This document shows, one piece after another, positions 18,571 through 26,042 of a stretch of 64,000 nucleotides of DNA (position 1 is the first letter of the stretch; every line of letters starts with the position of its first letter). Source of the stretch: Akkermansia massiliensis (GTDB taxonomy: Bacteria; Verrucomicrobiota; Verrucomicrobiia; Verrucomicrobiales; Akkermansiaceae); NCBI RefSeq assembly GCF_018847375.1, contig NZ_CP072036.1, positions 682,001 to 746,000 on the forward strand. The letters run 5' to 3'. Under the pieces are notes generated by a model. The model was given only the letters and a program-made list of their open reading frames with translations, had not been told where the DNA came from and searched no databases. Position numbers and translations under genes: made by a program.

Positions 18571-19281
18571 ATGGAACCTATTTACGAAGGGAAGGCCAAA
18601 CGCCTTTATACGACTGACAATCCCAACGTCCTCCGCATGGAATACAAGGACGACGCCACCGCCGGAAACGGAGCCAAGAAGGCCCAGTTTGAAAACAAGG
18701 GCAGGATGAACAAGGCCATCACCCTGGTCATTTACCGCATGCTGGAAAGCAAGGGTGTGAAGACCCACCTGGTCGCGGACGTGGACGACATCAACATCGA
18801 CGTGAAAAAGGTTTCCATCCTTCCCCTGGAAGTGATCGTGCGCAACATCGCCGCCGGCTCCTTCAGCCGCCGCATGGGCGTCAAGGAAGGCACCCCCTTC
18901 AAGAAGCCGATCGTGGAGTTTTCCTACAAGGACGACGACTTGGGCGATCCCTTCATCAATGATGATTACGCCCGTGAACTGAATGCCGCCACGGAAGAGG
19001 AATGCGCCTTCCTGAAGGACCAGGCCCGCATCGTGAACGACGTGCTGATTGATTTCTTCAAGCAGGTGGGCCTGACGCTGGTGGACTTCAAGATTGAATT
19101 CGGCCGTCTGGCGGAAGATCCCTCCCAGATCGTGCTGGCTGACGAGATTTCCCCGGACACCTGCCGCCTGTGGGACATCAAGACCGGCGAGAAGATGGAC
19201 AAGGACCGCTTCCGCCAGGACCTGGGCAACGTGATGGAAGCCTACGAGGAAGTCCTCTCCCGGCTCCAGAACAAGGCCTGA
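18571..19281 (+). CDS. purC: SAICAR synthetase (phosphoribosylaminoimidazole-succinocarboxamide synthase)
   Basis: Joins aspartate to carboxyaminoimidazole ribotide using ATP, in de novo purine synthesis. The 236-residue protein begins MEPIYEGKAKRLY, the standard start of bacterial PurC. It carries ATAGNGAKK, the signature LPLEVIVRNIAAGSF, and VLADEISPDTCRLWD. The start at 18571 is firm because upstream codons encode no family sequence. A strong terminator separates it from purS, so purC may be transcribed singly or with partial readthrough into purSLQ. Confidence 0.97.
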   Translation: MEPIYEGKAKRLYTTDNPNVLRMEYKDDATAGNGAKKAQFENKGRMNKAITLVIYRMLESKGVKTHLVADVDDINIDVKKVSILPLEVIVRNIAAGSFSRRMGVKEGTPFKKPIVEFSYKDDDLGDPFINDDYARELNAATEEECAFLKDQARIVNDVLIDFFKQVGLTLVDFKIEFGRLAEDPSQIVLADEISPDTCRLWDIKTGEKMDKDRFRQDLGNVMEAYEEVLSRLQNKA

Positions 19282-19296
19282 GCCCTTTCCCCTTTC

Positions 19297-19330
19297 ATGG
19301 GAGCCGGTTGTCCGACCGGCCCCCATTTTT
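19297..19330 (+). terminator. Terminator between purC and purS
   Basis: ATGGGAGCCGGT pairs with ACCGGCCCCCAT (11 of 12 positions) around TGTCCG and runs into TTTTT. Its position inside the pur cluster means either separate transcription units or an attenuator. Confidence 0.85.
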
Positions 19331-19355
19331 CATTTTACCAACATTCTTGAGCGAT

Positions 19356-19802
19356 ATGACCCTCCACTTTGAAGTTATCAGCCGGTTCCAGGCCGCCGCC
19401 AACGCGGACGCACTGCTCTACACTCCCCTGAATGCCGGCCTCACCTTCCGCCGCAGCCGCGTTTACACCGTAGAAATCAGCGGGGACGAACAAAAAGCCC
19501 GCGAATATCTCCTGAGTGTACTGGTGGACCCCATCTCCCAGGAATGCACGGAACAGGCCGCCCCCATCCTGAAAGACTCCCTGTTCACGATTGACTACGG
19601 CATGAAGGCCGGCGCCCTGGACCTGGAAAAGGAAGCCATCCTGCAAAACTACCGCGGCCGCCAGAACATGGGCTTTACCCTGGACGGCCTGAAAATCACC
19701 CAGCGCGTGTACGTCTTCGGCCAGGGGGACAAGGAAGCCCTGGCGGCGCGCTTTGCCAAGGACGTCTGCAACCCCGCCATTCACAACTGGACCATCGCCT
19801 AA
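19356..19802 (+). CDS. purS: Double-length PurS subunit of FGAM synthase
   Basis: PurS holds the PurL-PurQ complex together in Gram-positive and archaeal FGAM synthases and is usually about 80 residues. This protein is 148 residues and looks like two PurS-like halves. Residues 1-75 include SRVYTVEISGDEQKAREYLLSVLVDPI. Residues 76-148 include YGMKAGALDLEKEAILQNYRG and KDVCNPAIHNWTIA, like the KPGVLDPEGKA and C-terminal IEDYRIE patterns of PurS. In large-form PurL the N-terminal domain corresponds to a PurS dimer, so this may be a covalent dimer. It is followed 21 bases later by purL. Confidence 0.75.
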   Translation: MTLHFEVISRFQAAANADALLYTPLNAGLTFRRSRVYTVEISGDEQKAREYLLSVLVDPISQECTEQAAPILKDSLFTIDYGMKAGALDLEKEAILQNYRGRQNMGFTLDGLKITQRVYVFGQGDKEALAARFAKDVCNPAIHNWTIA

Positions 19803-19823
19803 CCCCTCTCCTTCCCCATCCAC

Positions 19824-22226
19824 ATGTCCGCCAAAACCTACCGCACCGTTCCCGTGAGGGACCTGAGCAGCGACGAACTGCTTGAACTCAGCAAAAAGCA
19901 GAAGCTTTCCCTGTCCCGCGAGGACATGGAAGTCGTCCAGCAGATTTTCCGCGAAATCGACCGCGACCCCACTGACGTGGAGCTGGAAGTGATCGCCCAG
20001 ACCTGGTCGGAACACTGCAAGCACCGCATCTTCTCCGCCTCCATCAGCCACAGCGTCAACGGAGGCGCGCCGGAAACCGTGGACAGCCTCTTCAAGACCT
20101 ACATCAAGAAGCCTTCCGAAAAGATCATGGAACGCAAGCCGGGCTTCGTGCTCAGCGCGTTTGACGACAACGCCGGCTTCATCGCCCTGGACGACAAGCT
20201 GGCCGTCTGCCTGAAGGCGGAAACGCACAACCACCCCTCCGCCATTGAACCCTATGCCGGGGCCAACACCGGGCTGGGCGGCGTCATCCGCGACATTCTG
20301 GGCGCAGGCAAGGGCGCCAAGCCCATTGCCTCCCTGGACGTCTTCTGCTTCGGCGCTCCGGATACGGACCCGGCGGACATCACCGCTCCGGACGTCATCC
20401 ACCCCCTGGGCATCATGCGCGGCGTGGTGCGCGGCGTGCGCGACTACGGCAACCGCATGGGCATTCCCACCGTGAACGGCGCCATCCAGTTTGACCCCAC
20501 GTACATTTACAACCCCCTCGTCTTCTGCGGAACCGCCGGCGTGATTCCCCGCGGGGACATCCTGAAGGAAATGCGCCCCGGCCTCAAGGTGATCGTCATC
20601 GGCGGACGCACGGGACGCGATGGCCTCAAGGGGGCCACTTTCTCCTCCGCCGCGCTGGACGAAGCCTCCCACGAAGAGGACTTCACCGCCGTGCAGATCG
20701 GCAACCCGATTGAGGAAAAGAAAACGCTGGACTTTATTCTGGAAGCGCGCGAACGCGGCCTCATCGTCTTCATCACGGACTGCGGCGCGGGCGGCTTCTC
20801 TTCCGCCGCCGGTGAAATGCTCTCCGTCACGGGCGGGGAAATCTTCCTGGACAACGCACCCCTTAAGGAACCGGGCCTCATCTCCTGGGAAATCTTCCTG
20901 TCGGAATCCCAGGAACGCATGGTCCTGGCCGTGGAGGAAAAAGACCTGCCGGAGCTCCAGAAGCTGGCGGACACCTTCCAGACGGAGCTGACCGTCCTGG
21001 GCCATTCCGACGATACGGGCATCCTGAAAGTCTGGCACAAGGGGGAACTCGTCTGCTGCCTGGACAACTCCAAGCTGCATGACGCCCCCATCAAGAAGCT
21101 GGAATCCGTCTTCACCCCCGGCAAGGGCCTCACGGGCCTGCCCCTCCCGGACAAGGACCTGAACAAATCCCTGGAAACCGTCATGGGAGACTTCGCCATC
21201 GTCTCCCGCGAACCCATCATCCGGGAATACGACCATGAAGTGCAGGGCAACACCATTCTGAAGCCCCTGGCGGGCGCACAGGCGGACGCCCCGCAGGACG
21301 GCTCCGTGGTGGACATCGACGGCTCGGACAAGTGCATGGCCATGGCCTGCGCCATTCTTCCGGAATGGGGCAAGACGGACCCCTACGCCATGGGCACCGG
21401 CACCGTGGACGAATGCGTGCGCCAGCTCATCCTGGTAGGCTCCAACCCGGACAAGATCGGCCTGCTGGACAACTTCTGCATGGGCAACCCGGAAGACCCG
21501 GCGGAACTCGGCCGCCTGGTGGAATGCGTGAAGGCCATCGCCAGAGCGGCGGACGCGTACAACGCCCCCTTCATCTCCGGCAAGGACTCCTTCTACAACT
21601 ACTTTGAAACGGAAGACGGCCCCATCAACGTGCCCGTCACCTTCCTCTGCTCCGGCTTCGGCGTGGTGGAAAGTCCGGACCATGTTATCGGCTCCTCCCT
21701 GCGGCGGAACGACAGCCTGCTGTACCTCATCGGCCACACGGAAGACGAGATGGGCGGCTCCGTTTTCGCACGCACCCACGGCGTGGAAGACGGCAAGGTC
21801 CCCCAAACGGACTGTGCAGCAAACATAGAACTGTACAAGGCCTATTACAACGCCCTGACTTCCGGCCTGGTGCTCTCCGCCCACGACGTCTCCGAAGGCG
21901 GCCTGGCCGTCACGGCGGCGGAAATGGCCTTCTCCGGCAAGGGCGGCGTACGGCTGGACCTCACGAAGGCGCCGACCGTCAACGGATGGAAATCCCCGGC
22001 AGTCCCCCTGTTCAGTGAAAGCACGGGCCGCATCCTGGTGGAAGTGGACCCGGAATTCGCCGCGGACTTTGAAGCGGCCATGGCCGGCTTCCCCTGCGCC
22101 TGCATCGGTAGCGTCACGAAGGAAAAGCGCCTCACCGCCACCTGCTGCGGCGGGGAAAAGGTGCTGGACTGCGACGTAGCCAAACTCAAGAAGCTCTGGA
22201 AAGACGGGCTCACCCCTTATTATTGA
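19824..22226 (+). CDS. purL: FGAM synthase large subunit, small-type PurL
   Basis: Converts FGAR to FGAM with ATP and ammonia delivered by PurQ, the fourth step of purine synthesis. The 800-residue protein has EVIAQTWSEHCKHR, the substrate-site motif KAETHNHPSAIEPYAGANTG, DCGAGGFSSA, and the second-domain HDVSEGGLAV. It lacks the fused glutaminase and PurS-like N-terminal domains of the roughly 1300-residue form, consistent with separate purS and purQ on either side. It is the middle gene of purS-purL-purQ. Confidence 0.97.
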   Translation: MSAKTYRTVPVRDLSSDELLELSKKQKLSLSREDMEVVQQIFREIDRDPTDVELEVIAQTWSEHCKHRIFSASISHSVNGGAPETVDSLFKTYIKKPSEKIMERKPGFVLSAFDDNAGFIALDDKLAVCLKAETHNHPSAIEPYAGANTGLGGVIRDILGAGKGAKPIASLDVFCFGAPDTDPADITAPDVIHPLGIMRGVVRGVRDYGNRMGIPTVNGAIQFDPTYIYNPLVFCGTAGVIPRGDILKEMRPGLKVIVIGGRTGRDGLKGATFSSAALDEASHEEDFTAVQIGNPIEEKKTLDFILEARERGLIVFITDCGAGGFSSAAGEMLSVTGGEIFLDNAPLKEPGLISWEIFLSESQERMVLAVEEKDLPELQKLADTFQTELTVLGHSDDTGILKVWHKGELVCCLDNSKLHDAPIKKLESVFTPGKGLTGLPLPDKDLNKSLETVMGDFAIVSREPIIREYDHEVQGNTILKPLAGAQADAPQDGSVVDIDGSDKCMAMACAILPEWGKTDPYAMGTGTVDECVRQLILVGSNPDKIGLLDNFCMGNPEDPAELGRLVECVKAIARAADAYNAPFISGKDSFYNYFETEDGPINVPVTFLCSGFGVVESPDHVIGSSLRRNDSLLYLIGHTEDEMGGSVFARTHGVEDGKVPQTDCAANIELYKAYYNALTSGLVLSAHDVSEGGLAVTAAEMAFSGKGGVRLDLTKAPTVNGWKSPAVPLFSESTGRILVEVDPEFAADFEAAMAGFPCACIGSVTKEKRLTATCCGGEKVLDCDVAKLKKLWKDGLTPYY

Positions 22227-22274
22227 TTTCCAAAAACCGGGACCTAACCATACCAACGATTCATTTCTACCAAT

Positions 22275-22982
22275 ATGCCTCACGCACTTTTACTGAAATA
22301 CCCCGGCACCAACTGTGACGCGGAAACGGAACGCGCCCTGCGCGCGGCCGGCTTCTCCACCCAGATCCAGCCCATCGCCACGGCCACGCCGGAACACGTC
22401 GCCAAATCCCAGCTCGTCGTCCTCGGCGGCGGCTTCAGCTACGGGGACTACGTCACCAGCGGCCGCCTGGCCCAGCTGGAAACGGAACGCTTCCTGGGAG
22501 ACGCCCTGCACCGGCACCATGCCGGAGGCGGCCTGCTCCTGGGCATCTGCAACGGCTTCCAGATACTCACCAAGCTGGGGATTCTGCCGGATTCCAGCCT
22601 GATTGACAACAAGAAGGAACGTTTTGAATGCGTCTGGGCCAAGCTGGTGAAGGTAGCTAAAAACTCACCCTTCCTCCAGGGCCTTCCGGATGAATTCGAG
22701 CTGCCCTCCGCCCACGCGGAAGGCCGCCTGGTCACCCGCCCCGGAGATGCGGAAAAATACCTGGCTGCCGGAAATGTGGCTCTCCAGTACGTGGACAACC
22801 GCGACGGCTGTGAATGCAGCATCGCGGGCCTCCAGGATTCCACCGGCCGCGCCATGGGCCTGATGCCCCACCCGGAACGCTTCCTGCTGCCCCGCCACCA
22901 CTATGACAAGGACTGGGCCGGCAATGAAGACTGGGGCTGGGGATACTTCCTCTTCAAATCCGCCTTTGACGCCCTGAAATAA
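22275..22982 (+). CDS. purQ: FGAM synthase glutaminase subunit
   Basis: Class-I glutamine amidotransferase that releases ammonia for PurL. The 235-residue protein has the nucleophile Cys92 in LLLGICNGFQIL, an oxyanion segment GGGFSYGDYV (51-60), and the His-Glu pair in GLMPHPERFLLP. Length is normal. It lies 48 bases after purL and 41 bases before the next gene on the same strand. Confidence 0.96.
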   Translation: MPHALLLKYPGTNCDAETERALRAAGFSTQIQPIATATPEHVAKSQLVVLGGGFSYGDYVTSGRLAQLETERFLGDALHRHHAGGGLLLGICNGFQILTKLGILPDSSLIDNKKERFECVWAKLVKVAKNSPFLQGLPDEFELPSAHAEGRLVTRPGDAEKYLAAGNVALQYVDNRDGCECSIAGLQDSTGRAMGLMPHPERFLLPRHHYDKDWAGNEDWGWGYFLFKSAFDALK

Positions 22983-23023
22983 CGGCACCATCCCACTCAA
23001 CCGCCCAACCTCCGCACCTCCCC

Positions 23024-23803
23024 ATGACAGACACGGCACTCATCGGTTCCTCCTGCGCCCTCGGCGCCTTCTGGTCCTCAAAACGGTACTTCGACTACCT
23101 GATTGATGAAACCAATCTGTCCCTGCTGCGCGGCAAGGAATTCGGGCAGGCCGTGATCATCTGCCCCTCCCTCCGGGAAGGGCGCAGAGCCATCCGGCAG
23201 AACATGGCCCCTTTTCTGGCGCAGGTTAAAACCCTGATCGACCTCCTGCATGAGGTGAAGGCGGAACGGGTAACCTACGTTACCTGCATTGACACCCAGC
23301 CGGAAACGGGCAATGAACATTCCCCCCTGCTCCGCGAACCGGAAGATGAATGGCTTGCCGCGCTGGTGGAAATGAAAGCCTTCATCAACCTCCGGTTCGG
23401 ACGCGTGCTGAACGTCTACCTTCCGGAAGTCACCGGAACGGGAGCGGACATGAGCGTGGCGGATCTGCTGGCCGCCGCCCCGGAAGGAACGGAAGAACTG
23501 GAAGCGGCCCTGCTGGAACGCCACCAGCTCTATCCCATGAACCGCCTGGTCAGGGATGTGGAAAAGGCATGGGAATGCGGAATCTTCTCCGTCAACCTGG
23601 TGCCGGAGCCCGTCACCACCTTTGAACTGGTGGAGCAGTGCTTCCCCTCCCTGAGCAACCGTCTTCCCGTCGCGAAGGAAACGGACCCGTACGGGAGCGC
23701 CAGAACATCCGTTTACTCCACGCAGTACCATGATCCGGACACCGGCTATATCATGGACAAGCAGAACGTCCTGGAAGGGCTTTCTCCGGTCAAGCAGGCC
23801 TAG
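23024..23803 (+). CDS. Divergent SDR/epimerase-like protein
   Basis: A 259-residue cytoplasmic protein I place only tentatively. VKAERVTYVTCIDTQPETG resembles the strand and Ser/Thr region of extended short-chain dehydrogenases, and LVRDVEKAWECGIFSVNLVPEPVT resembles the tail of small NAD-dependent epimerase-like proteins. However, the N-terminus (MTDTALIGSSCALGAFWSSK) lacks a proper GxxGxxG nucleotide-binding loop and no YxxxK dyad is clear. It follows purQ by 41 bases and ends at a terminator, so it may be co-transcribed with purSLQ. A link to purines is not established. Confidence 0.5.
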   Translation: MTDTALIGSSCALGAFWSSKRYFDYLIDETNLSLLRGKEFGQAVIICPSLREGRRAIRQNMAPFLAQVKTLIDLLHEVKAERVTYVTCIDTQPETGNEHSPLLREPEDEWLAALVEMKAFINLRFGRVLNVYLPEVTGTGADMSVADLLAAAPEGTEELEAALLERHQLYPMNRLVRDVEKAWECGIFSVNLVPEPVTTFELVEQCFPSLSNRLPVAKETDPYGSARTSVYSTQYHDPDTGYIMDKQNVLEGLSPVKQA

Positions 23804-23825
23804 CCCCGGCTGAAACCATTTCCCG

Positions 23826-23859
23826 GCTCCGCCCGCATCCCGTGCAGGCGGGGCTTTTT
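23826..23859 (+). terminator. Terminator at the end of the purSLQ unit
   Basis: GCTCCGCC/GGCGGGGC (one G-U pair), extended by GCA/TGC, is followed by TTTTT. It lies 22 bases after the stop codon of the SDR-like gene. Confidence 0.85.
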
Positions 23860-23905
23860 CATCCCCCTCCCGGAACATCTCCCCGCCGGCAGCCATGCTT
23901 TCCTG

Positions 23906-23934
23906 TTGAGCGGATACGGGAACGGTGCTATACA
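23906..23934 (+). promoter_or_regulatory. Promoter of the M42 peptidase, probably leaderless
   Basis: TTGAGC (23906-23911), a 17-base spacer and TATACA (23929-23934). The start codon begins 7 bases after the -10 box, at the expected transcription start, and no Shine-Dalgarno sequence is present. Confidence 0.65.
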
Positions 23935-23940
23935 AAAGCC

Positions 23941-25020
23941 ATGAAGATCAGCGACGACAGTCTTGAATTTTTAACGGAACTTCTGGAAACTCCCAGCCCC
24001 TCCGGCTTTGAAATAGACGCCCAGCGAATCTGGGCGGACGAGCTGCGCAAGTACACGGAAGACGTCCAGTGCGACACCTACGGCAACACCTGGGCCACCT
24101 TCCACGCGGAAGCGGAAAACGCTCCCACGCTCATGATTGAAGCCCATGCGGATGAAATCGGCTTCATGATCCGCCATATCACCAAGGACGGCTTCCTTTA
24201 CGTGGAGCGCGTGGGCGGCACGGATACGGCCATCGCCCGCGGACGCCGCGTGCGCTTCCTGGGCTCCCAGGGGGAAGTAACGGGCGTAACCGGAAACACG
24301 GCCATCCACCTGCGGGAACCCGGGGAAAAGGAACCTAAAATCTGGGAAATCTACGTTGACGTAGGTGCATCCTCCGACAAGGAGGTGGCGGAACTCGGGT
24401 TGCGCGTGGGCCATGTGGGCGTCTATTGCGACGGCCCCATGCTGATGAATGAAAGCAAGCTGGTATGCCGCGCCCTGGACAACCGCCTGAGCGGTTTCGT
24501 CCTGTCGGAAATAGCAAGGAAACTGTGCAAGCTGAAAAAGCCCCTCGCCTGGAACGTGATGCTCGTCAACGCCGTCCAGGAGGAAGTGGGCTGCATCGGC
24601 GCGGGAATGATCACCCACCGCCTGCGTCCGGACGCGGCCATCTGCATTGACGTGACGCATGCCACGGACTCCCCCGGACTGGACAAGGGCAAATTCGGAG
24701 ACATCAAGCTGGGCGGCGGTCCCGCGGTCATCCACGGCACGGCCAACCACCCCAACCTGGTGGCGCGCCTGGAAATCGTGGCTGACAAGAACAAAATCCC
24801 GCTCCAGCACGAAGCCGCCGGACGCCGCACCGGAACGGACACGGACAGCATTTACGTTTCCCGCAACGGCGTGGCCTCCGCTCTGGTATCCCTGCCCCTG
24901 CGCTACATGCATTCCCCGGTGGAAACGGCCGCCCTTACGGACGTGGAAAACACGATCAAGCTCCTGCTGGAACTGATCAAATCCCTGAAGCCGGAAGATA
25001 CCTTCGGCCACAAGCTGTAA
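23941..25020 (+). CDS. M42 family metallo-aminopeptidase
   Basis: A 359-residue zinc- or cobalt-dependent peptidase of the FrvX/glutamyl-aminopeptidase family, acting on peptides in the cytoplasm. Metal ligands and catalytic residues are seen as EAHADEIGFM (His and Asp, near residue 67), ALDNRLSG (bridging Asp near 179), and NAVQEEVGCIGA (Glu pair near 212). The C-terminal block is GTDTDSIYVSRNGVASALVSLPLRYMHSPVE. It starts LEFLTELLETPSPSGFE, typical of the family. The ATG at 23941 sits at the predicted transcription start. Confidence 0.93.
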   Translation: MKISDDSLEFLTELLETPSPSGFEIDAQRIWADELRKYTEDVQCDTYGNTWATFHAEAENAPTLMIEAHADEIGFMIRHITKDGFLYVERVGGTDTAIARGRRVRFLGSQGEVTGVTGNTAIHLREPGEKEPKIWEIYVDVGASSDKEVAELGLRVGHVGVYCDGPMLMNESKLVCRALDNRLSGFVLSEIARKLCKLKKPLAWNVMLVNAVQEEVGCIGAGMITHRLRPDAAICIDVTHATDSPGLDKGKFGDIKLGGGPAVIHGTANHPNLVARLEIVADKNKIPLQHEAAGRRTGTDTDSIYVSRNGVASALVSLPLRYMHSPVETAALTDVENTIKLLLELIKSLKPEDTFGHKL

Positions 25021-25035
25021 GACAGTACGGCGGCA

Positions 25036-25065
25036 AAGGCGCCCGGGAAAGGTGCGCCTTCTTTT
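25036..25065 (+). terminator. Terminator after the M42 peptidase gene
   Basis: AAGGCGC/GCGCCTT form a 7-bp stem followed by CTTTT, starting 16 bases after the stop codon. Confidence 0.7.
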
Positions 25066-25557
25066 GGCGGCAGCCAGGGCATGTGCACAGGGTTCGCGCC
25101 GGAGAACAAGCGGAGGGTGATGCGCCGGCCTGCGGGTTCCTCCTTCCTGCGGGCTTCAGGCTTCTCCATCCCTCCGGACGATACCCTGCCTCCCTGCCCC
25201 TGCAAGGAAATTTTCCACGACGAACACCGGTCTCAAGAAACGGTGAAAACCCGATTGGACGGAAGGCGGCGTTCATTGGTAAAATGAGGCTATGAAGGTC
25301 GGGAAACCGGACAAACCGGCAGGTCGGAAAGCGCAGCTTGAAGCCCGCAGGGTGAGTAAATCTGAAGAATGAACGGATCAAACCTTCATTCCGGGAAAGG
25401 GAGCCTGTTCTCCAAGCATATATGAATGCGGCGGCGTGCACGCGAAACTGCCTTCAGGGAGCAAGGGTCTTCCGGTCCCTGGAAATCCTTCTCCCCGGAA
25501 TGTATTCCCAGAGAAACGTTCCAGGCCTGAAAACGGCCGCACGCCCTTTCCCATCGG
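25066..25557. other. Gene-free convergent intergenic region
   Basis: Nearly 500 bases with only short reading frames of no family character. Two imperfect copies of a dispersed repeat lie at 25241-25270 and 25301-25350. No tRNA, promoter or mobile-element end is seen. Confidence 0.55.
25241..25270 (+). repeat. Dispersed intergenic repeat, copy B
   Basis: CGGTGAAAACCCGATTGGACGG resembles the ACCGGAAAA-CCCGGTTGGACGG text at 45294 and 18402. A second, weaker copy follows at 25301-25350. Confidence 0.4.
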
Positions 25558-26028
25558 TCACATTTCGCTGAAATCCAGCCGGGTCACATTGAAGTATGTC
25601 TTCCCCTTGCGGCAGGAATTCCACAGGATGACCAGCATCAGCAGGAACAGGCCCAGCCTCCACGCCACTTCAAAGGGATAGCTGGTCACTTCCCTTTCCA
25701 CGCCGATGCAATTGCAGGAAAGGGCAAGCCCCCTGATCCAGCCCTGCACAAAGAGGGCTACAAACGTGAACGTCAGCGCACTGCCCAGCAGCGCGGCGCC
25801 GGCGCAGGTCCGGCGGAAGAGGAGTCCCAGACCCACCACGATCTCGCACGCCACGCCCAGGCAGGCCAGGGGATGCCCCCAGGCCTCCGGGAAAATGGCG
25901 AACCGGTCAATAGTCGCCTGGAGCTGGTCCAGGTGGAACAGCTTGCGCCCCGCCACAAAGAGAAAAAAGCCCCCCATCCCCAGCCGGAGCAGGAGCAGGC
26001 AGAAACGGATGATCTTTTCTCTCAGCAT
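25558..26028 (-). CDS. MauE/DoxX family membrane protein
   Basis: A 156-residue inner-membrane protein with about four transmembrane helices: residues 8-25 (LLLLRLGMGGFFLFVAG), 54-72, 78-97 and 125-142. A conserved-looking CNC motif (LALSCNCIG) sits in a loop near residue 107, as in MauE-like members that partner with thiol-redox proteins. The start is 15 bases after the GH2 stop, so it is probably co-transcribed with that gene. No thioredoxin-like partner is adjacent and its role is unknown. Confidence 0.75.
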   Translation of the reverse strand: MLREKIIRFCLLLLRLGMGGFFLFVAGRKLFHLDQLQATIDRFAIFPEAWGHPLACLGVACEIVVGLGLLFRRTCAGAALLGSALTFTFVALFVQGWIRGLALSCNCIGVEREVTSYPFEVAWRLGLFLLMLVILWNSCRKGKTYFNVTRLDFSEM

Positions 26029-26042
26029 GGCGGGGAGTCCGG

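Noticed and set aside
19335..22283. A 982-codon open frame antisense to purS and purL
   Set aside because: It is a shadow produced by GC-rich codon usage of purL. It has no family motif, and purL is certain.
25066..25557. Possible small genes between the M42 peptidase and MauE/DoxX genes
   Set aside because: Frames on both strands are short and arginine/proline-rich, without a start signal or recognisable family.
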